From: DASSKO01 sp035690425
GTDB taxonomy: Bacteria; Actinomycetota; Actinomycetes; Propionibacteriales; Nocardioidaceae
Length of the DNA: 11,905 nt
Reading direction: 5' to 3'
Assembly (NCBI GenBank): GCA_035690425.1
Contig: DASSKO010000170.1
Coordinates: forward strand, 1-11,905
The number at the start of each line of letters is the position of its first letter. The first letter of the stretch is position 1. The position numbers and the translations under genes were made by a program. The notes under the pieces are model-generated. The model made no database searches. It saw nothing but the letters and a program-made list of their open reading frames with translations, and was not told the origin of the DNA. Shown one piece after another: positions 7,094 through 11,905 of this stretch.

Positions 7094-7981
7094 CTAGCCG
7101 ACCGTGTGGCCGACCAGCAGGCCGTAGCCACCGACGACCAGTGCGGAGAACAGCGCGATGCTGCCCAGGGACAGCACCGCCGCCACCATCTCACCGGGGC
7201 CGGAGCCCGGCCCGACGCCCCAGACGACGAGCATCAGCCCGGCGACCAGGGTCCCCAGCACGGCAGCGAGCCCGAAGGCAGCTCCCGCGCGGTGCAGGAA
7301 CGGCCGGACGGGCGGTCGAGCCGTGCCCGGGGACAGGACGTCGAGCACGGCAATAGCCGCACCACCCCACGCCAGGGTGACGAGCGTCGCGGTGACGACG
7401 TCGCTGGGGCGGTGCCAGCCGGCCACGACGGTAGCGGCGCCGGTGAGGGTGCCGACCGCGGCGCCCAGGACGGTCACCGGCACCCGCAGCACGACCGGGG
7501 CGACCAGCAGCGCGGCCAGCACCAGGGAGAAGACCAGCGTCGTGTGCCCGCTGGGCAGGCTGTTGAGCGTGCCGTGGCCGAGGTCGGGTCGGGTCAGCAC
7601 CAGGTGCTTGAGCACCTGCGTGGTGAGGTTGGCGCCGACGGTGACGGCGACGGCGGCCACGGCCAGCGTGAAGCCGCGGCGCAGCAGCGCGAGACACACG
7701 AAGACCGCCAGTGCGAGGCCCGCGGAACCGATCGACACCTCGCTCAGCAGCTCCAACAGTGGCCGGGCCGCCGTCGGGTCCCCGTTGTCGGAGAAGATCC
7801 GCATCGCGCGGTCGTCCAGCTCCTGTCCGCGAGCCGTGTACAGGGCCAGGTAGGCGATGACGGCCACCCCCGCCGCCGACGCCAGCGCTACCAGGACGGC
7901 CCAGCCCGCCGCCCTCCCGCGGCGGGAGGGCGCCGGTGGGGGAGTGCGCGGCGAAAGCTGTGGTCCAGCGGTCCCGGACAT
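7094..7981 (-). CDS. PAP2-family membrane phosphatase
   Basis: A 295-residue polytopic membrane phosphatase of the phosphatidic acid phosphatase type 2 superfamily, acting on lipid phosphates such as phosphatidate, phosphatidylglycerophosphate or polyprenyl pyrophosphate. Hydrophobic segments lie near 27-49, 85-101, 105-121, 148-165, 168-188, 197-214, 235-257 and 264-292. The catalytic signature is KHLVLTRPD (125-133), PSGHTT (143-148) with acid/base His146, and GWHRPSD (188-194) with nucleophile His190 and Asp194. The first motif has five residues between Lys and Arg rather than the textbook six. The Ser-Arg before His190 is absent, as I recall from other actinobacterial relatives. An Asp/Pro/Arg-rich cytosolic N-terminus precedes helix 1. 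ATG 7981 is tentative: it has no clear ribosome binding site, and GTG 7999 is an in-frame alternative. Nearby glycosyltransferases would fit a polyprenyl-phosphate role, but that is inference. Confidence 0.87.
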   Translation of the reverse strand: MSGTAGPQLSPRTPPPAPSRRGRAAGWAVLVALASAAGVAVIAYLALYTARGQELDDRAMRIFSDNGDPTAARPLLELLSEVSIGSAGLALAVFVCLALLRRGFTLAVAAVAVTVGANLTTQVLKHLVLTRPDLGHGTLNSLPSGHTTLVFSLVLAALLVAPVVLRVPVTVLGAAVGTLTGAATVVAGWHRPSDVVTATLVTLAWGGAAIAVLDVLSPGTARPPVRPFLHRAGAAFGLAAVLGTLVAGLMLVVWGVGPGSGPGEMVAAVLSLGSIALFSALVVGGYGLLVGHTVG

Positions 7982-8060
7982 GGCACCAGGATGGCTCACC
8001 GACCCCGCCTGGACCAGCATGGCCGGATCACGAGACCACGGTGAGGCGCATCCCACCGCG

Positions 8061-8066
8061 TAGGGT
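8061..8066 (+). promoter_or_regulatory. Candidate -10 hexamer for the esterase gene
   Basis: TAGGGT is followed by seven bases and then ATG 8074, fitting a leaderless transcript. The same AGGG could instead serve as a weak ribosome binding site (8-base spacer), so the two readings are not separable by eye. The divergent PAP2 gene starts 92 bases away. Confidence 0.4.
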
Positions 8067-8073
8067 CGGCACC

Positions 8074-9099
8074 ATGTTGCCCTGGTCCGCGGAACTGTCC
8101 AGCCGTCTCGCCGAGCACACCCTCGACAGCACACTGTTGCGTGGCAACCCGCTCGGCGACCCGCACCAGCGTCCGCTGTGGGTGCAGTTGCCGCCCGGGT
8201 ACGACGAGAACCGGCGGTATCCGGTGGTCTACCAGATCCAGGGCTACACCGGGCACCTGCAGATGTGGCGCAACCGCTCGCCGTTTCGGCAGCCGATGCT
8301 GGAGCTGGTCGACCAGGTGCTGGCCGACGCCGACGTGCCCGACGTACTCGTGGTCTACGTCGACGCCTGGACCAGTTACGGCGGCAGCCAGTTCGTCGAC
8401 TCGGCAGGCACCGGGCGCTATCACTCCTACCTGTGCGACGAGGTCGTGCCGTTCGTCGACGCGCACTATTCGACGCTCACCGAACCCCGGCACCGTGCGA
8501 TCGCGGGCAAGTCCAGCGGTGGCTTCGGCGCGATGATCACGCCGATGCTGCGCCCGGACCTGTTCGGCGCGCTGGCCACGCACGCCGGCGACGCGCTCTA
8601 CGAGTACTGCTACCTGCCGGAGTTCGCGCAGGCGGTGCGGGCGCTACGCGGGTACGACGGGGACATCATGCGGTGGTGGCAGCAGTTCGGGTCACGGGTC
8701 GCGTTCACCGAGCCCGAGGACGCCAAATTGCTGATGATGCTCGGCTGCTCGGCCTGTTTCTCCGCCTCCGACGGCGGCACCCCCGAGCTGCCGTTCGATC
8801 CCCGGACCGGTCGGCTGGTGCCGGAGCTGTGGGAGCGCTGGCTGGCGTGGGATCCGGTGCGGATGCTGGCCCAGCCCGACCACGCAGAGGCGATGCGTGG
8901 CCTGCGGGCGGTGTGGATCGACGCCGGCACCAGTGACGAGTGGTTCCTCGACCTCGGGGCGCAGGCGTTCCGGGACGGGCTGCTCGAGGCCGGGCTGCCC
9001 GAGGAGCGCATCGCGTTCGAGCTGTTCGAGGCCGGCCACGGCGCGATCGAGTACCGCTACCCGCTGGCCCTGCGTTGGCTCGCCGGCCGGATCACCTGA
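8074..9099 (+). CDS. Esterase-D-like alpha/beta hydrolase
   Basis: A 341-residue serine hydrolase of the esterase D / enterochelin esterase-like superfamily (PF00756 type). Early strands carry RPLWVQLPPGYDENRRYPVVY (33-53). The nucleophile elbow is GKSSGG (145-150, Ser147). The acid is probably Asp288 in GTSDEW and the base His322 in GHGAIEY. YHSYLCDEVVPFVD (116-129) is the conserved helix before the nucleophile strand. No signal peptide or membrane segment is present, so it is probably cytosolic. A family member may hydrolyse an acyl ester, S-formylglutathione or a siderophore ester; nothing local decides which, and no siderophore genes are in view. ATG 8074 was chosen over upstream in-frame starts because of the TAGGGT just before it and because conserved sequence begins soon after. 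It is divergent from the PAP2 gene and convergent with the TetR gene. Confidence 0.85.
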   Translation: MLPWSAELSSRLAEHTLDSTLLRGNPLGDPHQRPLWVQLPPGYDENRRYPVVYQIQGYTGHLQMWRNRSPFRQPMLELVDQVLADADVPDVLVVYVDAWTSYGGSQFVDSAGTGRYHSYLCDEVVPFVDAHYSTLTEPRHRAIAGKSSGGFGAMITPMLRPDLFGALATHAGDALYEYCYLPEFAQAVRALRGYDGDIMRWWQQFGSRVAFTEPEDAKLLMMLGCSACFSASDGGTPELPFDPRTGRLVPELWERWLAWDPVRMLAQPDHAEAMRGLRAVWIDAGTSDEWFLDLGAQAFRDGLLEAGLPEERIAFELFEAGHGAIEYRYPLALRWLAGRIT

Positions 9100-9133
9100 C
9101 CTCGCGAACGACGTACTCGCCCGCGCGCCTCAT

Positions 9134-9203
9134 CCCGCCGTTGGCACGGGGTGGCCCTGTGCCAATAGGTTTGGCACGGGGCCACCCCGTGCCAAACGGT
9201 GGG
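9134..9203. terminator. Pair of inverted 25-base palindromes, likely bidirectional terminator
   Basis: Two 25-base hairpins lie at 9141-9165 and 9171-9195, separated by TAGGT. Each reads TTGGCAC...GTGCCAA, with an 11-base stem and 3-base loop (TGG in the first, CCA in the second). The second has a perfect stem; the first has one G-T pair. The second is the reverse complement of the first at 24 of 25 positions. The pair can therefore also form one long hairpin with a 5-base loop. Flanks CCCGCCG (9134-9140) and CGGTGGG (9197-9203) extend it by seven pairs past one bulged A. It lies between the convergent esterase and TetR genes, which suggests termination in both directions. Confidence 0.6.
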
Positions 9204-9220
9204 CCGGCAAAAACGGTGGG

Positions 9221-9865
9221 TCAGGGCTCGAGCGAGCGCAGCGTCGGCCGCGCGTCGAGGTGGGACAGCCCGTGCCAGGCGAGGTTCACCAGATGCGCGG
9301 CGACCTCCTGCTTGCCGGGCGTGCGCGCGTCGAGCCACCACTGGCCGGTGGTGCCGACCATGCCGACGAGCATCTGGGCATACATGGGGGCGTTCTCGGG
9401 GTCGAAGCCGCGGCTGCGGAACTCCTCGACCATGATGTGTTCGACCCGGGACGCGACGTCGCTGATGATCGAGACGAACGACCCCGACGCCGACCCGACC
9501 GGCGAGTCGCGCACGAGGATCCGGAACCCGTCGGACGAGGTGTCGATGTAGTCGAGCAGCGACAGGGCCGCCTGCTCGATCAGGTCACGCGGATGGCCAC
9601 CGGTCAGCGCCTCCCGCATGAGGTCGAGCAGCTGGCGCACCTCGCGGTCGACCACGACGGCGTACAAGCCTTCCTTGCCGCCGAAGTGCTCGTAGACCAC
9701 TGGCTTGGAGACCTCCGCGCGGTGCGCGATCTCCTCGATGGACGTTCCCTCGAACCCGCGCTCGGCGAAGAGCCGCCGGGCGATGTCGATCAGCTGCTCG
9801 CGGCGCGCGGCACTGGTCATCCGTGCGCGAGGCCCCCGTCGACCCTTGGTGCTGTTCGGGCTCAC
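9221..9865 (-). CDS. TetR-family transcriptional regulator
   Basis: A 214-residue one-component regulator with an N-terminal DNA-binding domain. The recognition block is TSIEEIAHRAEVSKPVVYEHF (41-61), followed by GGKEGLY (62-68), the most conserved part of the family. It is preceded by a basic tail (KGRRGPRAR). The C-terminal two thirds is helical and would bind a small ligand. GTG 9865 has GAGAGG (minus strand, 9876-9871) 5 bases upstream, which fixes the start. The gene lies 58 bases downstream of the desaturase on the same strand, so it may be co-transcribed. The ACCTACG operator-like array upstream of the desaturase is its most likely target. The ligand is then probably an acyl-CoA or fatty acid by analogy with other desaturase-linked TetR proteins; this is inference. 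Confidence 0.92.
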   Translation of the reverse strand: MSPNSTKGRRGPRARMTSAARREQLIDIARRLFAERGFEGTSIEEIAHRAEVSKPVVYEHFGGKEGLYAVVVDREVRQLLDLMREALTGGHPRDLIEQAALSLLDYIDTSSDGFRILVRDSPVGSASGSFVSIISDVASRVEHIMVEEFRSRGFDPENAPMYAQMLVGMVGTTGQWWLDARTPGKQEVAAHLVNLAWHGLSHLDARPTLRSLEP

Positions 9866-9923
9866 GGCGACCTCTCTTCTCGGCTGGTAGGTGCCAGGCC
9901 GTGCCCTTCCCGGCTGGCGCGTC

Positions 9924-10931
9924 TCAAGCGGCAGTGCGCTGCTGCGACACCGCGCCCACGCGTTTGGCCTCGATGCGCTCCTTGACCGGCCAGCGCACCG
10001 ACGACACCCAGCCCAGCTTCTCGAAGGCCCAGATCACCCGGGCCGAGGTGTCGACCTGACCCTTCAGCACGCCGTGCCGTGCACAGGTCGGATCGGCATG
10101 GTGCAGGTTGTGCCACGACTCGCCCATCGACGGGATCGCGAGCCACCAGACGTTCGCCGACTTGTCGCGGCTGACGAACGGGCGCTCGCCGATCGTGTGG
10201 CAGATCGAGTTGATCGACCAGGTCACGTGGTGCAGCAGGCTCACCCGGACCAGGGAGGCCCAGAAGAACGCGGTGAGGGCGCCCTGCCACCACGGCCGGT
10301 CGCCCACCAGTGGGGCCAGCAGGCCGCCGGCGACGGCCGGGGCGAGCAGCGACACCGCGACCCACAGCGGGAACTGCCGCGAGATCTTTACGATGTCCCG
10401 GTCCTTGAGCAGGTCGGGTGCGTACTTGCGCTGCGGGGTCTGCTCGGTGTCGAACAGCCACATCATGTGCGCGTGGAAGAAGCCCTTGGTCAGACCCCTG
10501 AGGCTCTCGCCGTAGCGCCACGGGGAGTGCGGGTCGCCGTCGCGGTCGGAGAACTTGTGGTGCCGGCGGTGGTCGGCGACCCAGCGGACCACCGGGCCCT
10601 GGATGGCCATCGACCCGGCGATCGCCATCACGACCTTGAGCGCACGGTTGGGCTTGAAAGCCTTGTGCGTGAAGTGCCGGTGGAAGCCGACGGTGATTCC
10701 GTGGCCGGTGACCCAGTACATCACCACGGCGATCGCCACGTCGGTCCAGCCGAGCCATCCACCCCAGGCAACCGGCACGGCCGCGAGTACGGCGATGAAC
10801 GGGACGATGATGAAGATGGCGAGCGCGACCTGCTCCACGCGTGACTGCTGCTCGGCACCGAGGGTGCCCAGGGGCACGTCGTCGTCGCTGCGAGGTGGCG
10901 GAGCGGGGGCAACTGCGGTGGGAGTCGTCAT
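9924..10931 (-). CDS. Membrane fatty acyl-CoA desaturase (delta-9 type)
   Basis: A 335-residue integral membrane di-iron desaturase of the stearoyl-CoA desaturase / DesA3-like family, introducing a cis double bond into saturated acyl chains for membrane lipids. The three histidine boxes are HRHFTH (84-89), HRRHH (121-125) and HNLHH (274-278). An additional conserved block is HHVTWSINSICH (234-245). Hydrophobic segments occur near 35-55, 63-80, 100-115, 188-210 and 217-233. The N-terminal 30 residues are Pro/Ala-rich and probably cytosolic. ATG 10931 follows GAGGA with about a 10-base spacer. No ferredoxin-reductase-type electron donor gene is adjacent, unlike the DesA3-Rv3230c pair of Mycobacterium tuberculosis. 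The TetR gene lies downstream. The upstream region carries tandem ACCTACG repeats. Confidence 0.93.
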   Translation of the reverse strand: MTTPTAVAPAPPPRSDDDVPLGTLGAEQQSRVEQVALAIFIIVPFIAVLAAVPVAWGGWLGWTDVAIAVVMYWVTGHGITVGFHRHFTHKAFKPNRALKVVMAIAGSMAIQGPVVRWVADHRRHHKFSDRDGDPHSPWRYGESLRGLTKGFFHAHMMWLFDTEQTPQRKYAPDLLKDRDIVKISRQFPLWVAVSLLAPAVAGGLLAPLVGDRPWWQGALTAFFWASLVRVSLLHHVTWSINSICHTIGERPFVSRDKSANVWWLAIPSMGESWHNLHHADPTCARHGVLKGQVDTSARVIWAFEKLGWVSSVRWPVKERIEAKRVGAVSQQRTAA

Positions 10932-10962
10932 GTCGGGGGATTCCTCACGCTGGGAACATTCA

Positions 10963-10995
10963 ACCTACGCAACCGTAACCTACGCTGCCGTAGGT
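10963..10995. promoter_or_regulatory. Tandem ACCTACG operator array upstream of desaturase
   Basis: ACCTACGCAACCGTA (10963-10977) is directly followed by ACCTACGCTGCCGTA (10978-10992), matching 13 of 15. The second copy extends into a perfect inverted repeat: ACCTACG (10978-10984), CTGC, CGTAGGT (10989-10995). The array ends 32 bases upstream of the desaturase ATG and would overlap its promoter or early transcript. Dyads of this size suit a TetR dimer, and the neighbouring TetR is the obvious candidate, by inference. Confidence 0.7.
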
Positions 10996-11083
10996 AGGTC
11001 AACCCGCGCAGCCTTTCGGTCTTTGTCGTGCTCACCACGTGGACATGGCAGACTGCGCACGGCGGGCGCCGCGGTGCCTGCGA

Positions 11084-11159
11084 TCCCCCGTGGGGTAACC
11101 CGGCAGCCCGTGGGACTTTGAATCCCGAGGTCCTGGATCGAAGCCAGGCGGGGGAGCCA
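11084..11159 (+). tRNA. tRNA-Gln(UUG), CCA encoded
   Basis: The sequence folds as a complete cloverleaf. The acceptor pairs TCCCCCG (11084-11090) with CGGGGGA (11149-11155). The D stem is GGGT/GCCC closing with one G-T pair, with GG at 11102-11103 in the loop. The anticodon stem TGGGA/TCCCG (11111-11115, 11123-11127) holds loop CTTTGAA with anticodon TTG at 11118-11120. The T stem is CCTGG/CCAGG (11132-11136, 11144-11148). The discriminator G is at 11156 and CCA at 11157-11159. The T loop is ATCGAAG instead of the usual TTCGANT, so position 54 is A. The gene lies 52 bases before glmU on the same strand and may be co-transcribed with it. Confidence 0.93.
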
Positions 11160-11197
11160 CCCAGTAGTCGAACGCAGCAGTCGAACCAGAGCCGACC

Positions 11198-11202
11198 GGA
11201 GG
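11198..11202 (+). promoter_or_regulatory. Ribosome binding site fixing the glmU GTG start
   Basis: GGAGG lies 9 bases upstream of GTG 11212 and supports this as the start rather than an internal codon. Confidence 0.8.
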
Positions 11203-11211
11203 AGCCGCGCC

Positions 11212-11905
11212 GTGACCGACCCGCGCCCGGCAGCAGTGATCGTCCTCGCCGCCGGTGGCGGCACCCGGATGAGGTCCCGGCTCCCCAAGGTCTTGCACGC
11301 TGTCGGCGGACGCAGCCTCGTCGGCCACGCGGTGCGCGCCGCCCGCAGCGTCGACCCGCAGCATCTGGCCGTGGTCGTGGGCCACGGGCGCGAGCAGGTC
11401 GGCCCGGCGATCACCGCCGTCGACGCCGACGTCACGCTCGCCGTGCAGGACGAACAGCGTGGCACCGGCCACGCCGTGCAGATTGCGCTGCAGACGCTGC
11501 CGGAGCTGCATGGCACCGTGCTGGTCACCTATGGCGACGTCCCGCTGCTGGAACAGCAGACGCTGCGCGACCTGGTACGCCGGCACGACGAGGACGGCAA
11601 CGGGGTCACGGTTCTCACCGCCGAGCTCGACGACCCGACGGGTTACGGCCGCATCGTGCGAGCCGCCGACGGCACCGTGGCCGGCATCGTCGAGCACAAG
11701 GACGCCACGTCCGCGCAGCGCGGCATCACCGAGATCAACTCCGGCATCTATGCCTTCGACGCCGAGGTGCTGGCCGACGGGCTGAGCCGGGTCAAGACCG
11801 ACAACGTGCAGGGGGAGCTCTATCTCACCGACGTCGTCGCGATCGCCCGCTCCGACGGTCGCCGGGCCGGTGCGATGCAGACCGCCGACCCGTGGCAGAC
11901 CGAGG
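11212..11905 (+). CDS. glmU: Bifunctional GlmU, N-terminal uridyltransferase part (3' truncated)
   Basis: The first 231 codons of GlmU are present. The full enzyme makes glucosamine-1-phosphate into UDP-N-acetylglucosamine in the cytosol, feeding peptidoglycan synthesis. The visible part is the pyrophosphorylase domain. It contains the nucleotide-binding signature LAAGGGTRMRSRLPKVLH near residues 12-29, then QDEQRGTGHA, TYGDVPLL with the metal-binding Asp, VEHKDA, EINSGIYAF and QGELYLTDVVA. The acetyltransferase half lies beyond the window. The GTG start is supported by a strong ribosome binding site. tRNA-Gln directly upstream matches an arrangement I recall from other actinobacterial genomes. 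Expression is likely constitutive, from a promoter upstream of the tRNA. Confidence 0.96.
   Translation, partial: MTDPRPAAVIVLAAGGGTRMRSRLPKVLHAVGGRSLVGHAVRAARSVDPQHLAVVVGHGREQVGPAITAVDADVTLAVQDEQRGTGHAVQIALQTLPELHGTVLVTYGDVPLLEQQTLRDLVRRHDEDGNGVTVLTAELDDPTGYGRIVRAADGTVAGIVEHKDATSAQRGITEINSGIYAFDAEVLADGLSRVKTDNVQGELYLTDVVAIARSDGRRAGAMQTADPWQTE

Noticed and set aside
6767..8044. 425-codon plus-strand frame antisense to glycosyltransferase B and PAP2
   Set aside because: The composition (runs of Gln, Arg, Gly, His, Asp) is typical of a shadow frame, while both opposite-strand genes carry full catalytic motifs.
9141..9195. Possible minimal CRISPR array (two similar 25-base units)
   Set aside because: The units are separated by only 5 bases, are inverted relative to each other and are full palindromes. 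There is no spacer and no cas gene.
11035..11042. CCACGTGG palindrome upstream of tRNA-Gln
   Set aside because: An 8-base GC-rich palindrome is expected by chance in this composition, and nothing else supports a site.
11023..11054. Possible promoter for tRNA-Gln (TTGTCG with a downstream CAGACT)
   Set aside because: The spacing is about 20 bases and the -10 match is poor, so I cannot support it over background.
11162..11186. Short direct repeat (CAGTAGTCGAAC / CAGCAGTCGAAC) between tRNA-Gln and glmU
   Set aside because: Two 12-base copies matching 11 of 12 at a 13-base period are near what chance and local slippage give. A tRNA attachment-site duplication would need the tRNA 3' end repeated, and it is not.

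Overview
The window is very GC-rich, with short intergenic gaps, GTG starts, several leaderless-type starts (a TAnnnT hexamer 6-7 bases before ATG) and typical actinobacterial families. These are a TamR/Tam pair, an actinobacterial-type PAP2 phosphatase, a DesA3-like desaturase, and tRNA-Gln immediately before glmU. It is best read as chromosomal DNA of an actinobacterium, probably from the Micrococcales. A closer placement is not supported by sequence inspection alone. I see no insertion sequence, integrase, phage gene, CRISPR array or rRNA.

Layout. 1-1382: 3' part of a duplicated-ATPase ABC-F protein (+). 1383-1502: repeated hairpins at a convergent junction. 1503-1991 (-) and 2088-2855 (+): a divergent pair, a MarR-family regulator (TamR type) and trans-aconitate 2-methyltransferase (Tam), sharing an operator region with repeated TCTTGA/CGAGATA motifs. 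3041-4066 (-): an exported protein with a C-terminal membrane anchor, function unknown. 4067-4295: a divergent promoter region with a perfect 9+4+9 inverted repeat. 4296-5207 (+): GT2 glycosyltransferase A. 5220-6101 and 6098-6967 (-): a translationally coupled pair, GT2 glycosyltransferase B followed by a polysaccharide pyruvyl transferase-like protein. 7094-7981 (-): PAP2 membrane phosphatase. 8074-9099 (+): esterase-D-like alpha/beta hydrolase. 9100-9220: a pair of mutually inverted 25-base palindromes at a second convergent junction. 9221-9865 (-): TetR regulator, downstream of 9924-10931 (-): fatty acyl desaturase with three histidine boxes, preceded by a repeated ACCTACG operator-like array. 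11084-11159 (+): tRNA-Gln(UUG). 11212 to the window end (+): N-terminal part of glmU.

How the genes fit together. Tam disposes of trans-aconitate, an aconitase inhibitor, and TamR-type regulators in Streptomyces control this step. The operator architecture here supports the same local circuit. The two GT2 paralogues, the pyruvyl transferase-like protein and perhaps the PAP2 phosphatase look like a small cell-envelope glycan module, with product unknown. The desaturase and TetR form a plausible membrane-lipid homeostasis unit. tRNA-Gln and glmU mark a core chromosomal neighbourhood (peptidoglycan precursor synthesis).

The most unusual signals are not in genes. They are the two sets of TTGGC...GCCAA palindromes, both at convergent gene junctions, and the perfect inverted repeat upstream of the exported protein and glycosyltransferase A. 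No clearly new multi-gene system is evident. The GT2/pyruvyl transferase-like module is the best candidate for uncharacterised biology.
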